Made by a program: the position numbers and the translations under genes. Below are positions 1-13,130 of a stretch of DNA of 64,000 bases, piece by piece. Each line of letters opens with the position of its first letter. Positions within the stretch are counted from its first letter, which is position 1. Origin of the DNA: Mauremys mutica. Its lineage: Eukaryota > Chordata > Testudines > Geoemydidae. The notes below the pieces were generated by a model. That model did not search any database, had not been told where the DNA came from, and saw only the letters and a list, made by a program, of their open reading frames with translations. The stretch covers positions 19,767,965 to 19,831,964 of the forward strand of contig NC_059082.1 in the NCBI RefSeq assembly GCF_020497125.1, read 5' to 3'.

Positions 1-3000
1 GGGTTTCTACCCAAGAGAGGTGATGGCTGAAGAGCCAGGAACCTAGAGTGGGTGCCCTTGGTAGACCATGCAAGGGGAGTACAAGTGCATTTGCCCTGAA
101 CTGTGACAGAGGGGGCATGCACAAATCAGCCTCTGGATCTGATATTCCACCAACAGCTATAAAAGTACCACTTCAATAACTGTTCCTTGCTTTGGTCACC
201 ATAGGCAGATTTGGGACCATTCTCTCCTCCTCGATTGCACAGGTAAATTAAAATCTCTGCAGTTAGCAGAATGTTTATTGGTAGATAGTGTTTGTATTCG
301 AATATTGACATTTTAAATAAAGTCATGTTTCCATTACCACTTAGTGTAGATTCCTGTTATGGTGAATCCAGAAAAGTGCTCAGGGTCCAAACACTGTCCC
401 TCATGTAGGTGATAGTCTTTAAGTAGAATGCCTCTCACCAGTATGGCCTTTAGTCTCAGTGCAAAGAAACCAGTGGGAGGAGACTTTGAAGAGCTTATTC
501 TTGGAGGAGGCTATGTCCACTTGGCCTTCTGTATTGGAAAGTTGTCAGATTCATCTCCAAAGGAAAGAGGAATCTTTCCAGTTGGAGGTCCACTCATTGT
601 ACTGAGAGTTATGAATGCTCTTAGCTGCTTCTCTGAAAAAAAATCTCTTTTTCAGACACTCTAAGGAAGAAGTCTCATCAAAACACTAAAAATCTAAGTG
701 CACAGAGTCAATCTCCTTATTGTATAGGAGACTATCCAGATCTAGATGTATCCCGGCACTGTCAAAACCACTTGGATCAGGAAGGCTCAGCATATCTAGC
801 TCCTCGGTTCTAAGGTATTCAGATCCACTGATGGATGTTGAATCTGTCTATTTTTTTGGCACGGGAGGAACGTTCAAAGCCAGGGTTTTCACCAATTCCA
901 TCGGGGAACTCAATCTGGAGGCCAACTTGAAGTCATGGTTAGAATGAAGAAAGGTCTCTCGGGTGGGTTCTTGGATCCAGGCAATCTGCAGATTCATCAC
1001 CAATACAGTAAACGCCCCTGACTCATGCTTCCAGATCTGAGGCTGTGAGGGTGAATCTAGTGCTTTCCCTGTGGCCAAAACCAGGCACAACGTAGTGGTG
1101 TCCCACACTGTGCCCAGTAACATGTCTTGTTGCTACCTGTAGCATCACCAATATCTAATTCTCTTTATTTAGAATAAAAAATTAGCTAGTGTAAATTAGG
1201 ACTTCAAAAGAGCTACACCAATTTACAGCTGCTGAGGATGATGTACTGAGACAGATTATAGCAAATGGGCTCATATTATGTGATAGATAAAACAAAACAA
1301 CTTTTTTTCCCTTTGGTGATAATATTCCTTCATTTACTATGTAACTCAACTACTATTTAATAAAGATGAATTGAACATGGCTGCCTTCTGAATACAAGCT
1401 GGTTTTAGACTAGATTAAAAAAAATGGAAAGACAGGAATGTCCCTTGGAAGCTCAGTCTTATTGGAAATGTCACTGAGCAATAGAGGAAGCTTAACCAAC
1501 CATTTCTGATTTAGTCGATGCATTCGGAGCTGTGCTTTACCATATATTTCCATCTTTTTGTTGCTTCTGTAGCTGTTTGCAATATGTGTTGCAGAATAGT
1601 GCCTGAGAGTTCAGGATTGGCAGGGAAAGGCTGCTCTGCACAGAAACCAGAGCGTTCTTTTTGAGATGATTTCTCTTTAAATATTCTTTTCTTATGAAGC
1701 TATTGTTTTACAGCAAGGAGATTTCTAAATGTGCATTCATTTAGGGCATATCTGAAGTTGCGTGAGAGATTGCCATAGCTCACACTCTCTTGTAAATCAC
1801 CATTGAACAGTAGTAATCCAAAAAATGAACTGAAAACATGTCTGGTTTCAATTTTAAGGTAAAAGTCTTGCCAAAGGCTGTATTTGATTCAGAGACCACC
1901 CTTTGGTAAAGCAATGCTTTACTGGCCAGATTACCTTAAAACACTTTGTGGTTGTGTTATGCTCATCATGTTATGTATTGGCAACTAGAATGAATCTTCT
2001 AACTGCTGGCTGCTAGCCAGAAACTCTGTCCTTGACAGCATTCTCTCATGTCATGAAGACTCCACAAACTTGACATTTGGTTTGACTATAATCTAATGTT
2101 ATCCTTTCAAGCAATTATTACATTCAAAATGACAGAAACTGGTTTTGTGTTCTTGTTGTTTTAAACTCCCTTGCAAACATGACTTTTTGCCAAGTGAATA
2201 TCAGTTAAGAAAGGATATCATTAGATGAAAGGTTTCTGTTTTTTACAGTTTGGAGCTGTAAATCTAAACTTGGGGAAACCACAAGTGTCATAGATATGAC
2301 AGAGCATAGCAGCAATCCAATCCAAAAAAATTAACCACGTGCTTAACGAAATCTTTTTATAGTGTTTACCTCCCCATACCCCCAAGTCTGATGCTCTGTA
2401 CAAGTAAAATAAACTTCAGGCTGCCAACCATCTTTGTATTCAACAGGCACTGCCTCTGATTCGGAAACTAAGGATATACATAAATCCAGACATATGCTGC
2501 AAGTAATGGAGAAAGCTCTTCCACATTAGGGCTATCTAAATACTCACTGCCATGCAATCAAAAATATCAACAGTAAAACTGATATTTCTAACAACTGGAT
2601 CTATGTCTGAACTGGAGGCCACTGACCTAGAGAGAACAACAGCCACCACTGCACAAATAGGAAAAGATCTGAATTGACGGTCCTTGGATAAGAGCCATCC
2701 AGCCAAGGAAGCTTAGATGTGTGCAGGAGATGACTATCCCAAAATCATTTACTATGTAAAAAAAAATATTGGCAGGTGGCTTTGTATTTTACAAAGAGAA
2801 CAGAATGATCATTGGAGCCTCAACCTACCGTGGCCAAAGTGGCAAAGGTATAAAACTTACAGATGCACAATACAAATCTTATATCTGAGCTAGGAATAGA
2901 GCTGCTTTAAAGAGCTACGACTACTACAGAGCCATCAAAGGTGAAATCCTGCAGTCCCTACACAGGGGTTAGACTCCCCCTGAAGTCAATGGCAGTTTTG

Positions 3001-3082
3001 CCCGGATAAGGACTAAGGGCTGCAGCATCTTCTCTGTTACCTGGCTCAGAAGGATGCAAAGGAGCAGCAATTAGGACACTAA

Positions 3083-3310
3083 GGGTATGTTTACACTACA
3101 ATTAAAAACCTACAGCTGGCTCATGTCAGCTGACTCGGGCTCATGGGGCTTGGGCTAAGGGGCAGTGTAGCCGTTGGGCTCAGGCTGTAGCCTGAGCTCT
3201 GTGACCTTCCCAGCTTGCAACGTCCTACAGCTCGGGCTCCAGCCCAAGCCCAAACATGTTCACTGCAATTAAACAGCCCCTGAGCCCGAGCCCCACGAGC
3301 CCGAGTGGGT
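3083..3310. mobile_element. Harbinger-like miniature element, right end missing
   Basis: It starts GGGTATGTTTACAC directly after TAA, the form of a PIF/Harbinger end next to a 3-bp target duplication. The body is rich in GGGCTCGGGCT-type inverted motifs. No matching right end was found, so it appears truncated. Confidence 0.5.
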
Positions 3311-4643
3311 CCTGCAGCCTCATTATGGGCTCTGCGGACCTGGCCTCCATGTTTCTGCAAAGGACTTGCCCTTAAATGACTTCTTCCGCGCCATCAGAGC
3401 CCTACTCAAATGGGTCCAAAATATTCATTGCCTACTAACTGCCCTTGGAGGAAACATTCGGATTTTTCAATGCACCAAGGGCTGCAACAACAAATCTTAA
3501 GAGTAAACTGCCGTTAATGAAACCTTGTCCGAAATCCGCATAAAGTTCTTGGAAAAAGCAAACAGCAATAGGCCAGGGACTATTAGGCTCAAACAAATAT
3601 GGGTTAGTTAAATTTAGCAGAGAACTGTACCATGGTTGGGGTTGGGTTTTTGTTTTTTGGTAAGGTTATTTTTGAATTTTAAGTGTATGAAAATCGTTCA
3701 AACCCATCCACACGGCTGCTGAAGATTTTTTTTTAAATAATAATTAAATGTGGTTTCCAGTAAATTGTATTATTTGTTATTACTTCACTTTCAGCAGATT
3801 CCTTTCTTTGGAGTTTCCTGCAAAATTTGACCTTTAGCTAAAAAATCAACCTCTACTAGGCTATACATTTTGTCAGGTCTCATTGGCATCTGCTTAAGAT
3901 ACATTTCACTGTATATTAATGAACTAAACATGGCTCATCTCTGAAGATGTAGTAGGGCTGCAAGGAATCTATCGTAGGGGAAGAATTCACCATCCAAAAT
4001 CTTAAAGGGAAAGATTCTACCACCTTTACAAATGTGGAATATACCTTTCTCTGTAAGGTGTCCCATTGATTGCAGTGGAACTATTGGCAGAGAAAGATAA
4101 TACTGAATGTGTGTGACCGAATCTGGCCTTTAATATATACAAGAAAATGTTGCTATGTGGTGTTATATTTCATCCAGGGCAGATTATGATTCCCCATCCT
4201 CTTACCCACAATGGTCAGTTGTTACACACACAAGGCATCCCAGTCCCTCTAATGGGCCTACTCCTGTGAGTAACTACTAGGGGTGTCGATTAACTGCAGT
4301 TAACTCATGCGATTAACTAAAAAAAATTAATCGTAATTAATCGCACTTTAAACAATAGAATACCAATTGAATTTTATTAAATATTTTTGGATGTTTTTAT
4401 ACATTTTCAAATACATTTATTTTTATTACAACACAGAATACAAAGTGTACAGTGCTCATTTTATATTATTTTTATTACAAATATTTGCACTGTAAAAATG
4501 ATGAACAAAATAAATAGTATATTTCAATTCACCTTATACAAGTATTGTAGTGCAATCTCTTCATCGTGAAAGTGTAACTTACAAATGTAGATTTTTTTTT
4601 GGTATATAACTGCACTCAAAAAGAAAACAAAGTCCACTCAGTC

Positions 4644-4870
4644 CTATTTCTTGTTCAGCCAATTGCTAAGACAAACAAGTTTGTTTACATTTACATGGGA
4701 TACTGCTGACTGCTTCTTATTTACAATGTCACCTGAAAGTGAGAACAGGCATTCATATAGCACTTTTGTAGCCGGAATTGCAAGGTATTTACATGCCAGA
4801 TATGCTAAACATTCATATGGCCCTTCATGCTTCGGCCCCCATTCCAGAGGACATGCTTCCATGCTGATGA
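4644..4870 (-). pseudogene. hAT transposase C-terminal remnant, left arm
   Basis: The minus strand reads MEACPLEWGPKHEGPYECLA, YLACKYLAIPATKVLYECLF and SLSGDIVNKKQSAVSHVNVN. This is the dimerisation region of a hAT transposase and the homologue of the copy on the plus strand at 5330-5560. Only the C-terminus is present. Confidence 0.7.
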
Positions 4871-4992
4871 TGCTCGTTAAAAAAATAATGCGTTAATTAA
4901 ATTTGTGACTGAACTTCTTGGAGGAGAATTGTATGTCTCCTATTCTGTTTTACCCACATTCTGCCATATATTTCATGTTATAGCAGTCTCGG

Positions 4993-5560
4993 ATGATGAC
5001 CCAGCACATGTTTAAGAACACTTTCACTGCAGATTTGACAAAATGCAAAGAAGGTACCAATGTGAGATTTCTAAGGATAAATATAGCACTCGACCCAAGG
5101 TTTAAAAATCAGAAGTACCTTCCAAAATCTGAGAGGGAGGAGGTGTGGAGAATGCTTTCAGATGTCTTAAAAGAGCAACACTCCGATGCAGAAACCACAG
5201 AACCCGAACCACCAAAAAAGAAAAGCAACCTTCTGCTGGTGGCATCTAACTCAGATGATGAAAATGAACATGCATCGGTCCGCTCTGCTTTGGATCGTTA
5301 TCGAACAGAACCCGTCATTAGCATGGACGAATGTCCCCTGGAATGATGGTTGAAGCATGAAGGGACATATGAATCTTTAGTGCATCTGGCATGTAAATAT
5401 CTTGTGATGCTGGCTACAAAGTGCCATGTGAACGCCTGTTCTCATTTTCAGGAGACGTTGTAAATAAGACGTGGGCAGCATTATCTCCTGCAAATTGTAA
5501 CCAATCTTGTTTGTCTGAGCAATTGGCTGAAGTAGGATTGAGTGGACTTGTAGGTTCTAA
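4993..5560 (+). pseudogene. hAT transposase remnant, right arm
   Basis: The frame from 4993 reads a transposase-like segment (IALDPRFKNQKYLP, then an acidic and Pro/Lys-rich linker, and SMDECPLE). A TGA follows at 5344-5346. The hAT dimerisation region continues beyond it in broken frames (KHEGTYESL, HLACKYLV, then ERLFSFSGDVVNKTWAALSP from 5428). Upstream, 4905-4990 reads FVTELLGGELYVSYSVLP in another frame. This resembles zinc-finger BED-type hAT transposases. The catalytic core is absent, so it is not functional. Confidence 0.7.
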
Positions 5561-8553
5561 AGTTTTACATTGTTTTATTTCTGAATGCAGTTATTTTTTG
5601 TACATAATTGTACATTTGTAAGTTCAACTTTCATTATAAAGAGATTGCAGTACACTACTAGGTCAATTGAAATATACTATTTCTTTTGTTTGTTACAGTG
5701 CACATATTTGTAATCAAAAATAAATATAAAGTGAGCACTGTACACTTTGTATTCTGTGTTGTAATTGAAATTAATATATTTGAAAATATAGGAAACATCC
5801 AAAAATATTTAAATAAATGGTATTCTATTATTAACAGTGCAAATAATCGGGTGATTAGTCAAGATTAATTTGTTTAATCACTTGACAGCCCTATTAACTA
5901 CTCAGCAATGTGAATAAATTGTTCACAATCTGGTCCTCTGAAAACAGAGCAATTGCATGAACCTTTCCTGAACACAACCCCACTCCCACCCCCAGTCAAG
6001 ACATATTTTAGAGATTATGGCACCTACTGGTTTAATGGTGGCATTTTTTACCACAGAAATGCCTGCCCTCTAAAAGTGCTTTTTGTTGCTAAAGTAGACC
6101 GACCACTCAATTATTACTCTATTCTAGTCTTCCTTATAAGTTACACATGCACTCTGCTACCCCGCAGCTACAGCCTGCTAAAGAGCGCGTATGTGGCAGT
6201 ATGTTTAAAAGTCCACTTCCAAATATGCCTTTCTGTGCCAAAAAAAAAAAAAAAAAAAAAAGTTACAGTGAGTTCTTGCACTGAGCTCACCACTCTTTTG
6301 GACTACTTCGCAGTGTGAGTGAAAGCCTATACAGCCCCACTCATGCAAATTGCATTGTGGTTTGAGGCTTATTTTTTCAGTAGCAATATTTTTCCCGAAT
6401 TTAACGTTCGTTTTCTGAGTGAGGGTTAACTAGCCAAACCCACAGATGCTTTTAGCTCCCATGGTGATTCTGTTCCCAGGTTTAAATATCAAAATTAGAT
6501 TACTGTTTTATATGTAAAAAGGAAAAATTGGTTTAAGACTATCCCATTTAAAATAGAAAAACATTTTATGGCAAAAAGAAGACATTATTTTACAGAAGAT
6601 TATCCTGCTGCGGTGGGATTTATAAATACACAACCTTCCCACCACAACTGCAGCCTAAAAACTTTACGAAGCAATCAAATCCAAGCTGAAACTATAGTGA
6701 ACTGCACTTTAGAAAGTGAATAATTGATAATAAATACTATTGGTTCTAAAGACGGTCCCAAGGCACAAAGTGTAGGTCCAGATCCGACCTTCTCCTAACT
6801 TTGGGGGTTTCAGCCCCAGGATTTTGATTTTGCCCAGACAGCAGCAATGGAGGGTGAGGAGATTCAAAGGTGGCTCTAAGCAATTTCTATACCCCTCTAA
6901 TCCCGAGGGAAGTGGGGTGATGTGGTGTAGACACCTAGCTTCCCCAGTGTGGGAGGAATCCTCAGTTACCTGGTCAAGATGGCTTTTCAGGGTCTTTGTG
7001 ATCCAAACAGTGCAAAGAGGCGGGAGCAGAAGCCAGGATCTGGCTCAACAGCTACCTACAAAGTTTGGATATGGAGCTTAGTTGTATTATGATGCCTGGT
7101 TTTGGTTTGGTCCCACCTCTGATTTGCCCACTAGTTAAGGAAAGTGTGCTGCAGATCTCAAAAAATTCAACTTCTAACAGGCTTATGTACATCATTGCAA
7201 ATTCAACTGCAACTATTCTATTAAATAGTCTTGTTAAACCGTGCAGAGAGGGGTCATGCAATTGGTTAAGAAGCCTCACTAAAAGGACATGGAGAGGTCA
7301 AATTGGAGAGAATGGGAATTTTTAATATTAATAGAAGGGAAAGAAAGAGGTGGACCTGACTGAAATGTATGTGATAATAGACAGTGCTGTAAAGTGAGAA
7401 GTGTGTGCGCATTATTCCTTTCCGATTGGCTAAAAGAAAATAGCCCAGTTGGAATCTGCAGCGTCCCTCTTCTGTATTGTTATCCCTGGCTTCATCCAGT
7501 GTGATGAAGACGTGGGTGAAGCTTTGAGCCACAAAACCAACATTTCATTTCTCCTCTCCTAACCCATAAGCATCTGGGGGGAGGGGTGCTGAGACTAATA
7601 AATATCTGTAAAAAATGCCCAGGTTCTTACACAGGCTGCAGTATAAGCACAGAGCATTACTAATAATGCTTTGAGAGATGGCAGAAGTGGAAACTGCCAC
7701 AAATTTATGTTCAGCTATAAAGGAAAAACTAGAATCCAGCAAATAATTTAACTAAATTCTCTCCAACATTTTTGCTTTCGTTTGCTGTGTTTTTCACAGT
7801 ATCATAATGACAAAGCCTGGGTTGTTTATCAGTATTTTCTTCTCTCATAGCAAGAAACCAGGCTCTGTCATTAGGATACAGTGTAAAATACAGCAAACAA
7901 AAGCAAAAATATTTTTTCTGAAGAGGCTGTAGCTTTCCAAAACCAACATAAAGTGTAATTTGTTTGGTGTATAACAACAACAAACAGTTGATTTTATTTC
8001 TTTGCTCTGTGTCTGTCTTATTTCTCTTTATATCTAATTTTACAGGAATCTGTTGTTTAGTTTTATCTTGTACAAATGCAAACAGACTTCTGCACAACCC
8101 ATTTTAATTGGCTTTATCAAACAAGATCATGGTCACGCAAATTTTAAGAGATTTTGTTCAGCGAACATCTGCAAACACTAGACAGAGCTATAGTATAACA
8201 TTTCCTTGGACTTTCTTCTATTGCTTTTATGTCAAAAGTTTTCATCCAGACTGGGTTTTTTTTTTAAGTCAAAATAACGATCTGTATAAACAATTCAACT
8301 CTACTGAGCCTTAAAAGTTAGCTTTTAAAAACAGAGCTATGCAGTACAGTCATATCTGTGAGTGACTATTCTTATACTGTTTCATACGGGGGGAACAGGG
8401 GAGGGGATAGTACACGAAACTGAGAACCCCAATGAGTTCCCATGAAAATGGAAGTGTGTGGGGTAGGAAAGGGGCTGAAGAAAGAAAAAGGTTATTCATA
8501 CCCTGCAATATCTAAGAGCACATAGTTCACGTAATACAGGTGTTATAGACATA

Positions 8554-8753
8554 CAGACACTTCCCGGGTTACGCAAACCTGACTTGCGCAAATCTGCACT
8601 TGCAGGAAAAGTTCCGTAAATTCTGTAAGCTAGAAAGGTTGGGGTTTTTTGTTTTTTTGCATAATGGTCGGGTATACGTTCCCAACTTACGCAAAATACA
8701 AGTTATGCAAGGCATTCCGGAACGGAACACTTGCGTAAGTCGGGGAGCGTCCG
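8554..8753. mobile_element. Mariner-like miniature element
   Basis: The inverted ends, about 23 bases each, begin CAGACACTTCCCGGGTTACG on the left and CGGACGCTCCCCGACTTACG on the right (reverse complement). They are flanked by TA on both sides (8552-8553, 8754-8755). The length is 200 bases with no coding capacity. Confidence 0.7.
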
Positions 8754-10142
8754 TACACACTTCAGTATATTCTACATATAATGCACACAGGTATTATACA
8801 ACCTTCTATAGAGACCTAGGGCCAGATCTTGGCCTCTGATTCCATACTCGCATCTCTCCAGCATTGCAAAGGGGTAGATAGCTGTCCTAACTGGGTAGCT
8901 AAGCATTCTGGGTAGCTTAGCATGTCAGGGGAATCCTGGGATGGCATAAAACTGGCATAGTTGGCTCTGCACCACCTGCTCCCACCTCTGTGTATGTGGG
9001 GTATTCCAGGGCCAGCCAGGGTAATGAGAAGGCCTGGGGTGGGGGGAGACTCTGCCCCCGCCCCCTCCCCCACACACACACGGGAGAAAGATGCTGGGGA
9101 GGAGTGGAGAAAAGGAAGAAGTGAGTGAGCTGGTGGCAGGAAGGGAAGGGTTGAAATAGTCACAGGAGAGTGTTTCAGGCAGGCTTGGCTCTTGGCCCTA
9201 CAGGATTGTGTGCATTCTGTGACAGGCACATTACGTTCTGTGCCTTTTTCTCACATCTTTTAAGAGGCATTCACTACAATTTACCAGAATGTACCCAAAG
9301 CTCCCTAGCCACAGGGGGACAACTCTGACCCCTAGAGACAGCAAGCAAGTGAGACAGAAATAGTTCTACCCAGCTTTGTGCATCTGGGGCTTCCCATGCT
9401 AGAATAGTTCTGGGTCCCCCAGTGTCACTGCAGAGGTGCAACGATGTGGCATCAGGGCCCTAGGTGGCTCTCTCGTGTTTTGCAATGTCCCCAGACACCA
9501 CTTACTGAGAAAGAGAATATCCCGGAGAACGGTTTTGGGGAAGGATTGGCAATGATGCAGTTAAGCTGTGGAGGCAGCAGAGGGACTGTGGCCACACTCT
9601 GGAAGTGACATACCTTAGTCAGAAGTTTGGGTTTCTTTACATTTATAAACCTTCAGTTGCACTGGTGTAAAGAGTGAAGCTGGATCCCAGAGCTCAGAAA
9701 GCCACCGCAGACAGACCGGAATAATTTCTTATATCTTTTTGTTCTTAAAACATTTTTCAGTAATTCCATATTTACACTCAAGAAAATTGTTTGATTTCAA
9801 CATACATACAGTCCACATTACAGAAATGGCCCCTTTGGGTCTGCGGCCATAACTATATTGTCTAATAACAAGTAGAAATACACGGGAAAGGTGGTAAGCA
9901 AATATGTTACATTGATTTCTTCCATAAACAGTTACCTAAAGGGGGCAGGGGAAACAGTGACCAGAAATGCCCTCTTTCAAAGAAGAGGATGTAGACCACA
10001 TGCTACCCAAGGCAAGTTTCCTGAAGCATGTGCAAGTTTTCATGGGTTTTGATGATATTTTGTTTCACTTGGAAATCTGAAATGTTGGCCCCATCTATAT
10101 AAGGGCTTGTATCCCTGGTGGGGTAATCTGGTCTACGAGGTG

Positions 10143-10508
10143 TGATTTCTAAACCACACTAATGTGTTGCGCATTAACTGCTCTGTGTGGACCCTGCTGG
10201 TGCACTTTAATGTAGTGCTATTTGAAACAGAACTAAGCTAAAGTGCACATGGAACCTTAAGAGTACGTCTATGCTGGGAGTGAGCCTCCCAGGCCCAGGA
10301 GATGGGCTCAGGCTAGCAGGGTTTAAGCTAGCATGCTAAAAATAGCAGTATGGACGTTGCAGCTCGGGCTGGAGTTTGGGCTCTCAAGCCCACCTGACCT
10401 CCTACACTTGAGAACCCAAGCTTCAGGCTGAGTTGCAATGGCCACACTGCTATTTTTAGTGCATGTGCATGAATTAATTTGCAACACATTTGTGTGCTTT
10501 AGAAATCA
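10143..10508. mobile_element. Miniature element with a second one nested inside
   Basis: The outer arms TGATTTCTAAACCACACTAA (from 10143) and the matching reverse complement ending at 10508 form inverted repeats of about 35 bases. Inside, from about 10261, lies GAGTACGTCTATGC followed by the GGCTCAGGCTAGCAGGGTT type of body, resembling the element at 46939-47178. That inner element lacks a clear right end. Confidence 0.55.
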
Positions 10509-10952
10509 TCCCCCCATAGAGCATATTGCCCTTAATCTTTAGTGTGAGTTAAGGAATGGTGTTTAAAATTGGTTTCAACAAGACTCCAGTGAAGTGATTG
10601 CTAATATGGGTTGATTTTGACAGAGCTATGCTTTAAAAAAGTTCTGGAATGTAGATTCTTCCTAAGCCATGATTCTAAGATGGCTTGGCTCTGCCCACAA
10701 CAGCCACTCCAAGTGTTTTACAGACTGGTTTTGCTGGAACTATGTTTAAATTCATTTCTCTATTTCAGTATAAAGATGGGAACAAACGGGGCTTGTATCA
10801 TAATAATAGCAGTTCTTTCACCCAAGAAAACCTCGCACAGGGTCCTGCTGAACTCTTTTGGCAAGATCTCCATGTCCTTTATTTATAAGCACACAGACAT
10901 TTTACATAATACAAGCTTTTTTAAATGAAAAACACCATCTGATTACACTCAC

Positions 10953-11163
10953 CATCTTGCGTGTTTTGACTGAGGATCTGAGTGCGGAGCTCCTCAAGGC
11001 TAATTCCCAGGCATGTACAAATTTCCTCTACACTGTAAGGCTCAGGGTGAAATACCTCCTCGACAATGGTCAGCATTTCCTTCAGGCTAACTCCTAGCTT
11101 GGCCTGCACATCTTGGAGCTTCAGCATTTTTTTCCATTCTAGGCCTTTTGACTTTGAGAGAAG
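10953..11163 (-). CDS. GALK2: GALK2 coding exon 8
   Basis: This 211-base exon encodes residues 253-322 and the first base of codon 323. It begins [20 protein letters not shown], contains [20 protein letters not shown] and ends [12 protein letters not shown]. The Leu-Glu-Glu-Leu-Arg-Thr-Gln-Ile-Leu block matches human GALK2 closely. The first part ([14 protein letters not shown]) is the most diverged segment, at a surface helix. The acceptor is CACATTGTAG and the donor is G|GTGAGT. The remaining 136 residues, with the third GHMP motif, are not seen downstream to position 1. Confidence 0.95.
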
Positions 11164-12399
11164 CTACAATGTGAAAAACAGACAATGCCACGCATTGTAG
11201 TTGGAAATGGACATGAAATATTTCATAAAGCACACAGATCTTAAAACTGATTTTTTTCAGCAAAAGCCATCAAGCCATCTATCCTTACACAGCAACTAGC
11301 AAATATGTTTATACACAGATACAGTTACAGAACAGGAAGATTTCTGTCAACCACAGCCCAGAAAAATGAAGCATTTTTCTTAAAACACTAGCCAAAAGCT
11401 CTTATTGATACTACATATGTCCAGTCAAATCAATGATCCCTCCTTTTCCACACAGGCTACTCCCTCCAACTATTACTCACTCGATAAAGCCAATTTCAGG
11501 CATTTATTCATACACAGTCTCCAGTACAATAGCACTGGAAATCCCAGAACGACTTCCTATGTTATTTGTCTTTGATCTAATATTGACAGCTCAGCCTGAT
11601 AAATCCAACTATCAGAGGCTGTTATAATCTTAACTTCCTTAGAAGAGCCCTGGAGAGACGAATGACATGGTAAGGTTGGTGCTGGACCCTTAAATGCAAA
11701 CTTGCTAGTATACAGTATTTTTTATAATTACAACACTCTATTAACATTCATTTTACAAGGGAGCCTCAGCCTGACCAGTACAATGACGATTTTTCTTGAC
11801 GCATTCAAACAGGAGTTTATGTCATATTAAACCGAGAATGCGTTCTGCTCTCAAGTGTGCTTATTGAGTGGGGCCAGGATTTTCTCCATCATGGTCTCTT
11901 TTTCTTTTCAATAAATATTGGTTTTAAGTTTGTTTGAAAGCATTAAGGCCTCAATTCAGCAAATCATCTCTTTCCAGCAAAGCACTTCAGTGGGGTTAAC
12001 TTTCAGGTTAGTGGGATTGTGTAATTGAGGCCTATAGGAGAGCTGTGACTTTTCCAAGACCTGGTGGATACTTTTTCACACACAGATTTCTGCGGTCAGT
12101 TATAGCAGGATACTGGTTGTTTGCACCATGTGTGAGCTGCTGCCCAGCTACTTGCTGCAGCTTCTCACTGTCCTGCTTCTCCTCAAGCATTATTCTATAC
12201 GGGCCTTTTCAGTTTTTGCTCTATTGCAGTATACAAAAAATTAACTATTTTTGGTGCCCTCTAGTGCCTTTCCAAGGTTGATGTGGTGCATTCTAGAGCA
12301 GGAAAACAGGTCACATGAAATCCTAACCACATGACTCTGCAGCCATTTAAAATACAGACATGTACGTTCACAGCCACAGAAAGGACCAGCATTGGCTAG

Positions 12400-12570
12400 T
12401 GGCTAAAGCAGGGGCCTGAGAGTAAGGAAGTGACCTGGCTCTGGCACTGTTTCTGAGATGCTGGAGCAGTCACCTATGGCCTGGTTTCAAAGATGCTGAG
12501 CGCCCAGAGCTCCACAACATTAATCTGCATATATCTCAGTTTCCTCACCCAGACAATGGGAGTGTTATGG
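12400..12570 (-). repeat. MIR-like SINE, antisense
   Basis: TCAGTTTCCTCACCCAGACAATGGG type sequence at 12537-12561, with CTGGCTCTGGCACTG upstream, is the antisense MIR order. Confidence 0.5.
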
Positions 12571-13130
12571 GGTATACAAAGCCTGCACTAGACAGGAAGG
12601 GGTTAAGGAGCACCAACGGACTCAGGCAGCCCCACCCCATCACACCTGTGAAGTATGGTGGACTTGGAGGAGGAGCTTCAGAAGGGAGGAGCCCAGCTCA
12701 CAGGGCTCTAGCCTTGGGAGGTAGACAGACCTCTCATCTCAGCTCCCAGAGAGGAGCAAAGCAGTGAGCCCAGCTGCCTCAGCTTTCCTATGAGTGTGGA
12801 GCAGTAGTACAGTTGGCTGGAGGGCCCTTATGGACCGGGGGTGGGTGGGTACCGCTCTTTATTTCCGTTAGTTTAGTTTTCTTTCCTTTGTCATGTTGGG
12901 AGCTGTCCCCAGGGTAGTCCCTGCTGACTATGTGAGCTCCCTGAGGAGAAGGTGGACTGATGTAGGAGGTAGTTTAGGAGAGAAGCAAGAGGCCTGACAA
13001 AGCAAAATCCAGGGTAGAGGGAAGGCCTGGGCTCTCCTACAGTCTCACTGAGGAGGCTAGCATAAGGAGACCCCAGGCAGAAGGGCTGGAAGCACTAGTA
13101 GCCTGACCCTGGCCTGATGATCTAATGCGA
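12560..13130. repeat. Possible long dispersed repeat, class unknown
   Basis: This GC-richer block starts near GGGGTATACAAAGCC and includes GGAAGGGGTTAAGGAG. The resemblance to 60005-60600 is in style and a few words only. No termini are seen. Confidence 0.25.

Larger units (their letters stand above)
4278..5893. mobile_element. Fold-back hAT transposon remnant
   Basis: The ends TAGGGGTGTC and GACAGCCCTA are inverted repeats with one mismatch. The flanks GTAACTAC (4270-4277) and TTAACTAC (5894-5901) are an 8-bp target duplication with one mismatch, as expected for hAT. Both ends carry the same transposase C-terminal region pointing outward: minus strand at 4644-4870 and plus strand at 5312-5560. 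The arms (about 4278-4876 and 5312-5893) therefore form a long imperfect palindrome around a spacer of about 435 bases. It cannot encode a full transposase. Confidence 0.8.
1..10952 (-). other. GALK2: GALK2 intron after exon 8 (partial)
   Basis: This is non-coding. Bases 1-125 look like part of a dispersed repeat also hinted at near 26520 (shared GCCCTGAACTGT context). Bases 428-1123 carry short open frames on both strands that I cannot assign. A miniature element is at 3083-3310, the fold-back hAT at 4278-5893, a mariner-like element at 8554-8753 and nested miniature elements at 10143-10508. A run of 22 A lies at 6240-6261. In 1124-3080, 5902-8550 and 8756-10140 I see nothing assignable beyond a palindromic core near 2976. 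No C-terminal GALK2 exon was found here. Confidence 0.6.

Noticed and set aside
6240..6261. Run of 22 A as the tail of a processed pseudogene
   Set aside because: No upstream coding similarity and no flanking duplication of the following GTTACAGTGAG were found.
5953..6318. 121-codon open frame
   Set aside because: It reads through the poly-A tract as poly-Lys and has no similarity to a known protein.
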